This document shows, piece by piece, positions 13,001 through 25,618 of a stretch of 64,000 nucleotides of DNA; position 1 is the first letter of the stretch, and each line of letters begins with the position of its first letter. The notes below the pieces were generated by a model that saw only the letters and a list, made by a program, of their open reading frames with translations, had not been told where the DNA came from and searched no databases. A program made the position numbers and the translations under genes. The DNA comes from Membranipora membranacea (Eukaryota; Bryozoa; Gymnolaemata; Cheilostomatida; Membraniporidae), in NCBI GenBank assembly GCA_914767715.1, contig OU612066.1:25332283-25396282 (forward strand), read 5' to 3'.

Positions 13001-16000
13001 AACTTAATACCTCTTCACAATAAGAGTCTTATTTCATACCAAGAACTGATAATTGGTGCTAGAAATCATGATCAAATATGTGATCATGGTCCGATACCTA
13101 CTAGAGATTTGATACGAAGAAATGATCCTTATCAGATCTTTCACATTTAGTCTTTTTCATTGTTATGTCACATGAGGCTATTTACTAATAGGGCACAGAC
13201 CACAATGAGGGAATTGGTTGCGCATGAGATAAAATTGCATGTCAAATATTGTTATTCTAAGGATTATTTTGATAACAAGGAGTGGTATGCTCAAACAATT
13301 TGGTGATGATGTAGTCAGTAGTCAGTATCTTTGACTGAAGTATTGAATGTGAATCCAGAAATTGAATTGAAAGATCACACCAAACGCATCATATAGCGTT
13401 GTGTATCAGGTTCTGTTCTTTTGCAACATTTGAAAGACGGGTAGTTTTGAGGCAAATTTTGCTGTAGGGTAGCTTTGACAGGTTTTTTTTGTAACTCCAG
13501 TTTACTTCAATATATTTTTATATTTTTCCACAAGTGCAGTGTATCACTCCGATGATAATATCAGTACCATCCGGCCACCTGCATATACATGTCATGCGGT
13601 GGTAAGTGGTGACGCATAGAGCAAGTACTGCTGATATGTCGCCATGTTGGCCACAATCTAGTTTAATGTAGGTGTGGTGATAGCATTTTAGTAGGCTGCT
13701 GATAAGAAACTGCAACAACCAGTTTCTAGGAGTAGGAGGTAGCTCAGTTTGTTAGAGCGCTGTACCTTTAGCATTCAAATTGAAGAAACCTGGCGCTGAT
13801 AATACGGCCTCTAAGGCAACTACTATTTTGCAGCCCATGCTTCGGGATGTGGTGTGATAAGACAACTTGATTTAAATCAACCATTTTTTAATCAACTGCC
13901 TCTCACTTATTGGGTGGCGGCCTATGCCACCTATTTCGGCCTTTTTACCACTCAAGCTAGGTTGTCAAGTGTACTTGTCATAACGATGCATCATAAAGTC
14001 ATTCAAAACTTGTGATATACATTATTGACAAGATGCACAGTTATGGTGATTAGCCAAATCACAATGTACTCAACTGTTTTTATACAGATATTGATTTGAC
14101 AACTTGACTTGCTTGTTCAACTAATTATTTCATACCTAGACTAAATTAATCTGAGTTTGCTGCTATTTTTGATGAATAAATTTACCCTTGGGGCCAGCCT
14201 ATAGATTGCAGACCAGTTTTAGTGCATATTTACTGTAATCAGCTTATGATATGGGTCTTAGCTGGCAAGTCTAGTTGCCTGGAAGTATTAAAATACTTCT
14301 AGCAGTGCGCCATGAATTCAAAATGCAGAATTTTGATCTTGATTAAGGCCGCTAGGCACCATAAACTGCTTGAAGCGGGCTGTTATAACTCTGGTTTCAA
14401 CCTACTTGATAAGCGCCACAGTTCCTAGTACTTAGTGCTTCTAGTTACTTTTTGACTTGAACTGCTAGTGAAATGAATTCACTGTGAAACAGTCAATTTT
14501 GTGTACTTAATATATGGTAACAATTTCTGATTTGTTTTGGAATTTTATATCGATCTTCAGATTGATGTCATTCTTCAATGTCAATATCAATACTGACCTC
14601 TTATGTTATGAGTTCAACATCACCCCTACATCATAAATATTGACCTCACCAGTCGTGCATTGTAACAATTATAACCCATATGCTGTACAAAATAATATGC
14701 GTACAAATATTTTTACACTTTTTGAAAACGCTTGAAGTTTTGTACACACCAGTGCTTGGGGCAACGAGAGTTTTAAAACTCGTGTGCATCACTTTGAATG
14801 ACACACTGTACTAAACTTGAGTCTGTGCTTTTTTTTTTCACATGTTGCAGTAGCGAGCATCCTTTTTCCCCCAACAACCCTGTGTTAGTGATAGAAATAA
14901 ATATATCAACCAGATCCTCATATATTTTGTAGAGCGATGGGACAGCTTGGTACATGGAAGCATATGGGTAAAGGTTACCTTAGAGCTATCAATGTCTGTG
15001 TGCAGAAGATACTCCATAACTTCCAGGTAAAGTGAAAACCAAGCAATGATTTTGTCCCTAACATAACCTGTTTTAGACAAAGTATTGGATTGCATACATC
15101 AGACGCTGGTGTTATTACAGTTTTCTCCACCTAGTTCACACTGAATAATTTGGGATTCCTGTTTACCTACAAATCGTCAGATCAAAATGTACTCCGATGT
15201 CCCTACATAAGTCTTAGTATTATTAGGACAGAGTTTGGTGGTCTCTAGTTTAAGTCCTGGGATTGAGGGTAGTAGCTTATTAGTACCAACCACTTTCTCA
15301 TCTGCCCTACCGTGGTTGATACTGAAATGATACTACAAGCTATCCCGGCACTATTTGAGTTTTAAGCTGACCATAGACTGGTTTGTTGTTTCAAATAGCA
15401 CTACATCAGTGAATTAACAAGTAAATTTTGATACTGTCACACAATAATAAATTTATGCAGTTAAATTTTGTTGAATTGCCAGGAGAATATCTTTTCATGG
15501 TTCTTTAGTTGTCTTTCGAGATTATTTATGGTGCCTTTCAGCCTGAAAGAACCTGGTCAAATTGTTAAAAACAAGTGAGCTGACTGTACCCCAGGATTAA
15601 CAGGGCAGAATGATCTTTGTAACGAATTCCTCTTGTTTTCATTTCATTGACATCAAATTCTTATCTGAATTTATTAGGATAAGTTATCTACTATTTTTGT
15701 ATTATTTCTGACTCCTTTTAGGATGTGATACTTACTGAAGAGAACCTGGACCACTTTGATCTGAAGGGCAGAGATTCCGTGCTGAAGAGTAGAAGCCTGA
15801 TGAAGATTGATGACATCTTCCTAGCGTGAGTACCAATTTAGAAATACCTGCTCATGGAATGGCGCCCCCTTTACTGATAAACTACTAGTGTCTTGTTAGT
15901 AAAGAAGGGGAGCTAACATGAATGCAAACGTCAGCTCAACTGTGAATTAAGAATAATATAGCCATGTCTAATGCCGCTCTTATGTTTCTGCTGCATATTT

Positions 16001-19000
16001 GTGAACATATACCTGTAAGGTTTCCCTTCCCATCTACCTACTACACTGAAAATCCAGGTCTTTGCTTATGAATGTGTGCACCCCTTCCTTTGCAGGTTTC
16101 TAAATATTGAGTTAAGATATTATATGGCTATAGAACCTTTATGACCCTCCCTACTGTTAGCTCGTAAATAAATCAGCGATTTAAATGATGATTTGATTAT
16201 GTAAATGTGCAAATTGTATGGGAGTTGCTCGCTCTTGATACATGAGGGTACAACTCCTTTATTGTACCCCAAAGTTTAGTGTTTTAACATTTCCTACATC
16301 AGGGAGGGTGGGATATCCCACACTTCCTGCCTCCGTGCTTAGTTATTTTAATATTAATAATTGGATGTCATTTTGTTTGCAGAAAAGCAGCCGGATTTCA
16401 TGACAGAGAAGAGTATTATAGGGAATCAAGCTCAAGCAAGTTTATCCCTAACGTAAGTGCATACCATCTGGAATTTTATGCCTTACATATGAACACCCAT
16501 CACACACTGCAAGTTATTTTGCATTGGGCCTATGTTTTATATTCAACTTCTGAGTTGTGAATGCCAAAATTCTTTTGTTATATTTCGTATACATTGATAT
16601 GAAAATGGTGCAGAAGTTTTCTTGGAATGAGCAAATTAGTCTCTCCTCAAATCGCTCTTCTTTGCTGTGCCCTATGTATAATATATGACACTGTTAGGTA
16701 CATACATGTATGTGTTTTATGAAGTAGACATTGAATATGTTTGATATACCTGTGTGGAAGTAATAGAAAGAAAAACCTGCCAGAAATTTTGTGAAGATGT
16801 TGCAGAAACACATATTTTCTCCCGCGCAAAGGATTAGGAGCAAATAACTCATAACTCATAACTGACACTTTGACCTCATCATTTTGGATACTTATTAATT
16901 GGCACCATACACTGTTTATTTCCTTATTCCTCAAACAGCGCAGGGATAGCTGGCAGTAGCATTTCATTATCAACTACTGGATGGGGAAGTAGTCGTTAAT
17001 GAAATGCTACTGCCAGCTATCCCTGCATGGTTGAAGAACTTAAACTGTTTATTTCCTTGTTGATTTCCCTATAAGATGCAGTTTTGTTCATCTAGGTGTG
17101 GAAAAGAATTATGGTAGCTGTTTTGCTGATGAAGCTAGGATCAAATGGCCCTAAAAATTCGATTCTAGTCTATCAGAAAAATCATGACCATTTTACTTGG
17201 TACAGAAACCATTTGTAGCAGCTTTTGTGGAAAGTTGATTTACAACTTTTGTTTTTGCCAATTGGTTTTAATGCAATTCAGTTGTAGCAAATATGAATAT
17301 AAAGTGATTTTACTTATTACAAAAAAATTCTGGTGAAGAAAGTCGCTTGTGAACGGGTTAGGTATCGGTTATGGGCGCTCAATCGAAATTAAATTTGCAG
17401 CGCAAATTAAATGTTTTGCAGCATTTTAATATGAGTTGATGTATTTACAGATTGATATCCCGATGCTGTTTATTAATTCACGTGATGACCCTCTGGTACC
17501 TCCTGAGTTATTCGATACTCCCCTTGATCATACAGGTAAGCTAAGTTCTGGATCTGTAGCTGCGTCTGTATCACTGTCTGTATCCGTGTCTGTTTATACG
17601 TCTGTATCTGCGTCTGTATCTGCTTCTGTATCTGCGTCTGTATCTGCGTCTGTTTATGCGTCTGTTTATGCGTCTGTTAAGGCGTCCGTATCTGTGTCTG
17701 TTAATGCGTCTGTATCTGCGTCCATAACTGCGTCTGTATCTTCACCCTGTGTCTTCGCTGAGTCATATACTACTATTTACTGTATTCACAGTGTCAAGTA
17801 GACCAAACTAGACCTTTTTTTGCGTTTATTTAGGATTAATTCCCTTTCTAATTAATGGCTTATATCTGAACTCATGACGGGAAGAAAATTAAATGCAGGT
17901 AAAATGGAAAGAACTTGATCTAACTGTCTGGGTGTGGAATATGCCGAAATTGCGCATCAGGAAAACATGAGAAAGGCGTAGCATTTTACATCTGGGAAAT
18001 TTGAGAGATCAGATTGCCATCAGATGCATGTCTTGTGGACCGTGAGGAGAAATTTATATTACCTCATTGTAATTAGATACCTGATACATGCATGTCGTTC
18101 CAACATCAGGAAGAGTGGGTGGGCGAAAAACATAATTATTCATGAATTGAAGTAAAATCATTTTTCCTTATGACTCCAAATATTTGTGGCATATTGGTTG
18201 GCATACTGTGCACAAACTCACGGATTAAAAACGGATTAAAACATGTGCAGTGGCCTGTGACCACAAAAACTTGCTTTGGTATTTTGCCCACAAGGGTCAT
18301 ACAATATCTTACTCATGATTTCCTCATTGCTGCAACTTGAAGACGTAGATATAGTTGATAACTATGGAAATCAGGAGCGACATGCTAAATGCCAGCATTT
18401 TCTCAAAATCGCTAATAATAAGTGAAATGTTACGAGTTTAAAACAAGGGTATATCTAGGGTAGAACAACGTGCTGAATCCAAAACTGAGAGTGTACCTGG
18501 TTGTAGCAATCATGTCAGCGGCAGCGCGGCAGCATACCTGCAATTTTCTTCACAATCGATTAGGTTAGTGAAATGTTAAGTGATTAATATGGTCAGAAGG
18601 AAACATGACTATATGTATGATTTTAACAAGATATTATATCACATCATTTTAAAAGGTGGTCAGCGACAGCACGACATCTCAACAAGACAAGACAAAAACC
18701 AGCCTAGACATAAGACTGCTCAAAACATGATAGCGTGAGACAAGTTTGATGTCGTAAAAAAGTGTGTACCCAGTTGAAGAGGTCAGCCGCAGCACTACTG
18801 CATATCCCAAATATTCACACTATCGATATGTGATTAGTGGGAAGTCAAGAGTTTGATGCAGTTGGTACAAGTCAAGACTATAGTACTGGGTTCTACATTG
18901 TATATGTTTTATCATTGCATGAGATGGTTGATGAGAGACAGCGCTACCGCATATCCCCATATCATGTCGTTAGCATGTTAGGAAAGTATGCGAAGCTGGC

Positions 19001-22000
19001 ATATCTAAGTTTTTCAGACTCTGACAGTTTGGTTTCTTTCTGAAAAGTGAGGCACTCATTAAAGTCTTTGCTCATGTGTTATGCAAAAGATATCCAGCCA
19101 AAAAATGACATAAGAGGCTATTGAAACGTCAAAAATGTTGTTTGTAATTGCCCCAAGACAGTGGTCTTAAGACCATACAATATCATACTAGCATCAAGTA
19201 TCCTGCCATCAAGTATTTATAATCTTTGATACTAGTCCCATAAGAAGTTTGACATGATTCAATTGAAATTTTTCATTTTGTGCTGGTCTGATACGAGCAG
19301 CCTTCTCTCCAAGTTTACTTGGTGAATTAATTGCCATGTCAACAAAATCCCACAATGCAATTTCAACCTGGAATTCCCTGATGATTAGATTACTTAGATT
19401 ACACAGAATAGGAGTTATTTCCCCACACATATAATGCCAAAACAAAACACCTTTTAATTTCTAAATATGACCACTACAACTGGGTACACCCGGTGAATTT
19501 TACAGAACATACACCAATGAAGTATAAAACATGATCAGTATCCTGCCATCAAATATTGTCCGTGCCATAACAACTTATGCTATAGCTGCTTCTGGCCTAC
19601 CAGCTTTTAAAACATGAGCGTCCTCGCTCATCCAAATCTCAAAATTATCAATGCGCAAAATATTCATATGCTTTTATGTAAAGGAACGATAGTTAGAAAA
19701 AAAATCCATCAAATCAACATTAAGACCAAATAGAACAACACAATATAAATCTCGGAGTATACTCTATTCCTCAGCTCAGTATGGATAGTCGCCGTCGCTA
19801 TGAAGTCGTAATCATCAATATCCGTTATCCGCTCCACAAGATGACAACCCTAGTACAACGGATGGCGTCATTGACTGGTTTTTGTCCACACCTGGGACCG
19901 CAGCAATATTATTCACCCTTGCGCTTGGGCAACCAGTTTAAATCATGCTGTTTCTTTCAGATGGCCAGCATATCAGTATACCATCCCTCTGGATCTGAAG
20001 CAGTTATAACAGTATTCCAACCAACCAATGTAATCAATGTCAGTTGTACATGTCCCGTGACATCAGGGAGAATTCTCCCTGATGACATACATATCATTAT
20101 TGGAATCATATTGAGTATTGAGATAATGATGCTAAGCCATCAATGTCAGATGAGATTGCCATCTTCTGCTTTCGATCCCACGAAAAACATACTCAAATTG
20201 CTGTACATGTATAGTACACAAATTATATAAAAATAATAACTGTCCAGTGTTTGCTCAAGGGTAGAGAGAGTTGGACAACACGGAAACCCCATTGCGATCA
20301 AACGCTGTATATATACATGTTGTATCATTTTATTGTCGGAATATTAAAACTTTAAAGCCTGTTATTTGGATGTACTTGTCCAATTTCATTATGCTCATCT
20401 TCGTCTGAAACTTAAAATAAGACAACATGAACACGTATCAGCCTCGAATAACCCCGGAAAGCATTTAGCAAAGTCACGGGGCAACATCAAGCTGGACCTC
20501 AGACATGAATCATATTAACATTGTCCAGTTCATAACAGACCCATAGACTAATTATACTCCCTAGAAAGGAAAAACTGATGCTTATGATTCACCGATCAAA
20601 ATATGGCTTCAATACGCTACCACAACCACAGTAACTGGGTAACACGCTCATTCACTTGCCTTCTGCAGGTATTTCAAGCAACAAGTACCCCTGTTACTCG
20701 TTTGACTGGTTCGATTCAATGAATGAATTATGCAGGTCAAAAGAAGTATGAAGACAGTGCAAACTTTCACTAACATGCTGTACTGTCATCATTACATACA
20801 TATTACATGTGAACGTCTGGCGAGTGGCAAGTCCATTGTGGCCATTTTAACAGCTTGTCAAATATATAGACAGTTTTCTGAGCTCTTATTTATGCCTCAA
20901 TCCGGAGTTGTCCTCTCTCCATTTTGGTACTTTTAACCCACGCCGCATAGGAAAAACCTGCTGAAAGAGGGTTATCTTGAAAACCGCTTATGATAGGATA
21001 AAAATGATTTTAGATTCAGAGTCTGCGCCATTGAAAACTCTGTGAGACAGGGTTTCCAAATCATTGGACGCTTGAATGTTGATAAATCTTAATTTTAGTG
21101 ACGAAACTCATAAAAGATTCTGCCAAATTGTCCGCAAAACAGGCAGAAAATGCTATATTTGACTATCCAATTACTAAAATTACTTCCCAAACTATGTCCA
21201 TATGAGTTTTCGATGTTGCAGATTCTGAATCAAAAATAATTTTTATCCTTTTATAAGCGGTTTTCAAGATAACCCTCTTTTCAGCACTGGAGAGAGGACA
21301 ACTCTGAATTGAGGCCTAAATCAGAGCTCAGAAAACTGTCTATTAAAGATTTATTTCCGACTTTCAGGCTTCAACTATGGTAGGGGTATAAAACAATGAT
21401 GGGAAAATCTTTTTCATCGACCCATGGTAGTTGCCTGCTTGTGAATAGATGAATGACAAAAAGTGCTTGTATTTTTGTAGGGTAGATAACCATATTTACA
21501 ATCTGAATCAAGGGAGTTGTGTCCCCTCTGATCAATTTAGCATTTTTGTAACTTAAGCATTTGGCATTTAGCATGTCGCTCCTGATTTCCATAGATAACT
21601 GTGCCTTGATAGCTGGTAGTGGTATTTAATTACCAACAACTGTCCCCTTTCGTTGGTAAAGTGGTTAATGATGAAATGCTACTACCAGCTATCCCGGCAC
21701 AGTTAAAGCGCCAAAATTAAGAGATAGCTGTGATGATACACTACCATTTCAGCCTTTGCTGCACCAAAATTGACTGCCAGAGTTAAAATATAAATTTACT
21801 CCATATGTTTAGGGGTTTTACATCAGGAGTCAACTTTGGAACAAAAAATTCACAGTACTGCTATGATAGTATCACAGACTCATTCTTAGATCTGATTGGT
21901 TGCCCTTTTGCATATATATTATAGAGTTTGCACTTATCTATTGAGCTCAACATCTATGGCATCGATAGTTGTCTTCTCTCAAGTAAAATAACCCCCAAAC

Positions 22001-22771
22001 CCCAAACTCTGGTTGTAAACCTTGGTAACCTAGGCAGTAAAGGCTTTGTTGTATTTTAACTGCCAATGTTAATTTCTTGTTTTACCTATAGGGTTAAATT
22101 TTTGTAATATATACTGACCATTTATTATATTTTTTATTGTAGCTGTGAACAACCGGGCTCTCTTTGTGGTGACCAAACACGGTGGCCATCTTGGATTTTA
22201 CGAATGCCAAGATGGAAGTAAGTTCTTTCACAGAGGAACTTTCACATGGCTCGACAAAGCCATTGTTGAGTATATCAAGGCAGTTCTTCTAGTCACCGCT
22301 GCACTAGCAACAGCCAGCCAAGCAGATGGCAACACCGTGACAGAAGCAACCCAAAAGAAGCTGCGTAATCGTTCCAGCAAGGATGAACTCAGGAGTGCAG
22401 ACACTCTGTCATACGCAACGTGTGAGGCCACCCCTCTCACTCCCAAGTTGACCAGTGAAGTGATTGGAATAACTGATGCCGTTGTAGAGTTGTCCGTGGA
22501 TACTATGTCATTAGAGAAATATGAGTCGGTTGATGCGGAGTTGGTGATGGCTGAAACATCGTCGGAAATGTCCGATTTGGAAGATCATTGGGAGGTGCCA
22601 GATGTGCATGCTGAGTGGGAGGAGTCTAATGAAGGGAGAGAAGAGTTTGAGCTCACAGATGACGGGGAGGAGCCTTGTGAGGGGGAGGAGCCTTGTGAGG
22701 GGGAGGAGCCATGCGAAGGCTCTAAAGTCCTAAGAAGGAGAACAACCGTATCCAATCTATCTTCTGTGTAG
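10046..22771 (+). CDS. ABHD2: ABHD2-like monoacylglycerol lipase (9 exons, 594 aa)
   Basis: Exons: 10046-10302, 10901-11097, 11487-11651, 12322-12505, 14933-15026, 15722-15825, 16383-16452, 17451-17535, 22143-22771. All borders are GT-AG and the phases agree. An N-terminal membrane anchor lies at about residues 4-22. The alpha/beta-hydrolase core matches ABHD2 along its length: PPLIWGRSGH, VVCPGI, VLNHLG, nucleophile elbow GFSMGG (Ser234), KYLGE, EEYYRE, SRDDPLV (catalytic Asp369 or 370) and GGHLGF (His401). ABHD2 cleaves monoacylglycerols at membranes. The catalytic triad is complete, so activity is likely. The last exon continues about 150 residues beyond the hydrolase fold. It becomes strongly acidic and ends with a Glu-Glu-Pro-Cys-Glu-Gly repeat, whereas human ABHD2 (425 aa) lacks such a tail. 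Exon 8 is followed by a minisatellite and a 4.6-kb intron. Exons 6-9 lie inside the tandem duplication. Confidence 0.93.
13733..13800 (+). repeat. tRNA-like or SINE-like fragment in ABHD2 intron 4
   Basis: The sequence GTAGCTCAGTTTGTTAGAGC resembles a tRNA D-arm and Pol III A box. The rest does not fold as a tRNA and no good B box was seen, so a truncated tRNA-derived SINE is the best guess. Confidence 0.35.
16936..17025. repeat. 90-bp foldback hairpin in ABHD2 intron 7
   Basis: The arms GCAGGGATAGCTGGCAGTAG and its complement close a stem of about 30 bp around a short loop. The element is shared with copy 2 of the duplication (28731-28817). A diverged copy lies at 21602-21710. It may be a MITE-like foldback or the source of a small hairpin RNA. 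Confidence 0.75.
17562..17745 (+). repeat. Minisatellite beside the exon 8 donor of ABHD2
   Basis: Tandem 6- and 12-bp units of the type TCTGTATCTGCG start about 30 bp after the splice donor at 17536. Because the unit is a multiple of three, an open frame (Ser-Val-Ser-Ala) runs through exon 8 and the array to about 17801. This is most simply read as intron. Confidence 0.85.
20867..21342. repeat. Foldback element of about 476 bp in ABHD2 intron 8
   Basis: Long inverted arms begin TAGACAGTTTTCTGAGCTC at 20867 and end with the complement at 21342. Homology extends about 120-160 bp inward, for example GAGGGTTATCTTGAAAACCG and its complement. The left arm carries extra sequence. It lies in the 3.8-kb block absent from copy 2. 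Flanking duplication is unclear (TA at most). Confidence 0.75.
21602..21710. repeat. Third copy of the short foldback hairpin family
   Basis: About 109 bp with arms AACTGTGCC...GGCACAGTT and inner arms resembling GATAGCTGGTAGTRG. It is related to the hairpins at 16936 and 28731 but diverged, with mostly conserved pairing. Confidence 0.7.
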
Positions 22772-23745
22772 TGCCATTGAATGAATAACAAAGAAAGCTG
22801 ATATTTTGTGATTGTTTTATATCGTTCTATAGTGAGAAAAAAAATTGGTATATTTCTATATTGTATTAAAGGTCTGGTACCTTATAATGTTGTTACAATT
22901 TGGCTCTTTTGCGTGGCAATCGAGCCAGAAAGAGCGGTGATATGATTTGATATGAGATTCAGTAAAGATCTAAAATAATTGTGCAAGCTTTTTAATGCTG
23001 TTATGATGTTGCTTTTTTATGACGAGTATTTTCCGTTGTTGATTTTGAGTAGTTATTTTGTACCTTTCATTACTAGGATGACCAAATGACCAGACGCACA
23101 CTGAAATCTAGTCTGACGAAAATAAATTTCGTCAATGGACTGACCAAAATGTAAAATACTCAAAGACTATGTCGCACTCCCTCTTCCAATTAATGTTGTA
23201 TAATGAAACTATTCTCAACACGCAACTCTTTTTTTCTGACTGATTAATTTCTTTTTGGCCTTCACTGTTATATTCAAACCATAAGGTTTGCATTGATGTT
23301 CACAAAAGTAAGCAAGAAAAATACATGTTGATAAAACGCTGCTATTTACATGTTATGAATTGATGTCAAGGGCATTGCATAAAAATATGACTTACTTTGA
23401 GGATGTTACTAAATGATTGATACGGTATATAGCGCACATGAAATATCACAAATATCTTGGTCCATCAATAATTGATCAGTAGCCTGTCTTGGCAACCCTT
23501 GATGGTTGAGGGTGGGGCGGGTAAGTCCCTCGGACATCCAATTAAAATTGTCAAGACAGGCTATAAAGGGAGGTAACCAGGAAGTTACATAATGAATGAC
23601 TTGCGTGGTAAGTTGATATGGCAAATGTTTCAATCTGCTAGTCTAAAAATTAAAGAACTCATATTTACAAAGTGAGCATCTTATGAATAGTAAAATAATC
23701 CAGCTCTTAGAACGGTAATAGCTCTGTGTCCAGTTACATATTGTG
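22772..23745. other. Convergent intergenic region, ABHD2 and tail-anchored gene 1
   Basis: No coding sequence was recognised. It should hold the 3' ends of both genes. It contains an imperfect inverted-repeat element at 23480-23563 (TAGCCTGTCTTGGCAA with its complement), which is also present in copy 2 at about 31437-31507. Confidence 0.6.
23480..23563. repeat. Short inverted-repeat element, TAGCCTGTCTTG family
   Basis: The termini are TAGCCTGTCTTGGCAA and TTGTCAAGACAGGCTA. It is related to the 9-bp-duplication element at 47580-47684. It occurs at the same place in both duplicate copies, so it predates the duplication. No target duplication is visible. Confidence 0.65.
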
Positions 23746-25437
23746 TTACAAGAGTCTACCGATAAGAAAACCAAAAAGAGCTACTGGAATAAAGTACGCC
23801 ACCATCCAGAGAGTGTCTTTGTTGAATGATACCATTGATTGCATAGTTTTATCAAGTTTTGAATTAAGATTTTGTTCAGTTTGATCTAGTTTTGTATGAA
23901 GCTTCTTTGACTGTGTATGATTTTCTGCTATACTGCGCTCTAACGTAGTCGTCCTCTCATTTTGGAGTTCATGCTGGCGAGATGAATCTTTATTTTGTTC
24001 CTACAAGAAAGAGAAATCGGGTATTACTTTGCGGTGCAGGTAAGTTAGCCAGATATTTTTTGTTGGCTGTCATGATAATCTAACTTTTGGGTATTACCTA
24101 GAACAATTCTCACCCTTACTTCAGTGATGGCAGGGTCATGCAAATATCTTGACAGGCTTTGTTTTTGGGAAGGCTGTTCCTCAACCCACAAAGCTTATCA
24201 GGTCAGTCCAGCAAATGCTGTGCATTGAAATACCCTCAACTAGTCCGAGTTAATTCATATGGTCTAACGAGAAACGGCACACCTCCTCCAGATCAAGAGG
24301 TATACTTGTTATATTACCATTAATCAACAATGCAATTTGTAATTTTACCTCCAGACATCTGATAGACACCTGCAGAGAGAGTATTTGATGTTGCATAGTT
24401 TGTAGCCTGTCTGTTAGTATAGCATTGCTGGCCGTGTGTGGAGATAGGAACTGACTGCTACTTGAGAAATTAGGAAGGGTCAGATCTGCATTCAAACTAT
24501 GTCTTCTACTTGGTGTAACAGCCATATGTCGAACAATAACTGGAATAAAGTTTGTTTTTCGATAAGAATCATAAGCAGCTTTTTTCAACGTGTAGGATGT
24601 TGTTCGACTAGGCCAAGAAAAAAAGCTCAAACAATAAATACAAAACTTATATTATTTAAAAACGATTTTAGATTTCGCACGATAGTTGGCGTTGTAAACT
24701 TTTTATTTTGTATTTGATTTGGTGTGGCCTCCATGTGACATGTTAGATATTAGCCTTGACAAGCTTACTTTTGGTGCAGAGGAAGGGGTTTTTTGGGCTT
24801 TCCCCCCCCCCCCTGCCCCACAACAAAACTTGTCAATGCGGTTAGCTGTGAACAAAATTATCAGTAAAAATCAAAAATTGGCGTCAGGTTTGATTAACAT
24901 GTTCAGTTAAATTTATTGATAGATCAATGATTTGTCTCAACCTAGCTTCATAAAATAAGAAAGGCAATTCCCAAGGCTAAGGGGTCATTGGTTTAAGTGA
25001 TTTATGTCTCAACGAATAAAAAAAATGTTTGATAGCTGTTTCCATCAGTCTTCCACATTTTGGTTAATTTTGTTGACATATCGAGCTATATGACAAACCA
25101 ACACAACATATTATTTGCTATCTACCAAAACTATAAAGATAGGTGAGTGTTTTTGCGCTCAACTTTATTTCTAGTTGGAGTCAAAAAACTTTACTACATT
25201 CAGTCAAACAGTTGAATAGTTTGTGACAGATTATTGCGAGAACTTACTTGACTGTCGTCTGGATTGAGATGACACTGTTGTGACGATGGACCCGCTCATA
25301 GTAGTAAATGATGACTCCCTTGAGAGGTTCTCATCGTCTGATGACGGTGCCGACGGGTGGATGAACAAGGGGTGTGTTGGGGGTTCTTGCAGATCAGAAT
25401 GCATATTGGACGGGTGGTTGGGTTGCGCTTCAGCCAT
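23746..25437 (-). CDS. Tail-anchored coiled-coil protein, copy 1 (211 aa, unrecognised)
   Basis: Exons on the minus strand: 25437-25248, 24539-24349, 24000-23746, in continuous phase. The start is taken at ATG GCT GAA (MAEAQPNH). The N-terminal third is a hydrophilic Ser/Pro-rich region. Residues about 100-185 are a heptad-rich coiled coil (DRLQTMQHQILSLQ, then LERSIAENHTQSKKLHTKL). A C-terminal transmembrane helix (WMVAYFIPVALFGFLIG) ends four residues before the stop, a tail-anchor layout typical of outer mitochondrial, ER or peroxisomal proteins. The arrangement resembles Mff, but its motifs are absent. A possible upstream exon ends at 25965 with donor GTGAG; if coding it would extend the N-terminus. 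A close paralogue sits at 31690-33484. No function is assigned. Confidence 0.68.
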
Positions 25438-25565
25438 TGTATCTGTACTATTCAGATAGCCGTGCAAAGGGCAATATCTATGATAGCTAAAACAGAAAAA
25501 AAGGGCTTAAATAAATAGAAAGACATCCACAAAAAAAATGTCAGTTACAGAGAATGCTTGGCCAT

Positions 25566-25618
25566 GTCAAACCAATGAACTAAACCCCCCCCCCCCCGGG
25601 TTTAGTTCATGGTCAAAC
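25566..25618. mobile_element. 39-bp palindromic insertion with 7-bp duplication
   Basis: The element 25573-25611 starts CAATGAACTAAACCC and ends GGGTTTAGTTCATG around a poly-C centre. It is flanked by exact GTCAAAC repeats at 25566-25572 and 25612-25618. It is absent from the matching place in copy 2, though that site has a small deletion. Confidence 0.75.

Noticed and set aside
13733-13800. Functional tRNA gene
   Set aside because: Only the D-arm region matches; there is no T-arm or acceptor pairing.
17436-17801. Ser/Val repeat protein reading through ABHD2 exon 8
   Set aside because: The frame is open only because the minisatellite unit is a multiple of three. The donor at 17536 matches the family's exon structure.
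23746-25437. Assignment of the tail-anchored protein as mitochondrial fission factor (Mff)
   Set aside because: The layout (coiled coil plus C-terminal anchor) is similar, but the conserved N-terminal Mff motifs are missing, so no symbol was given.
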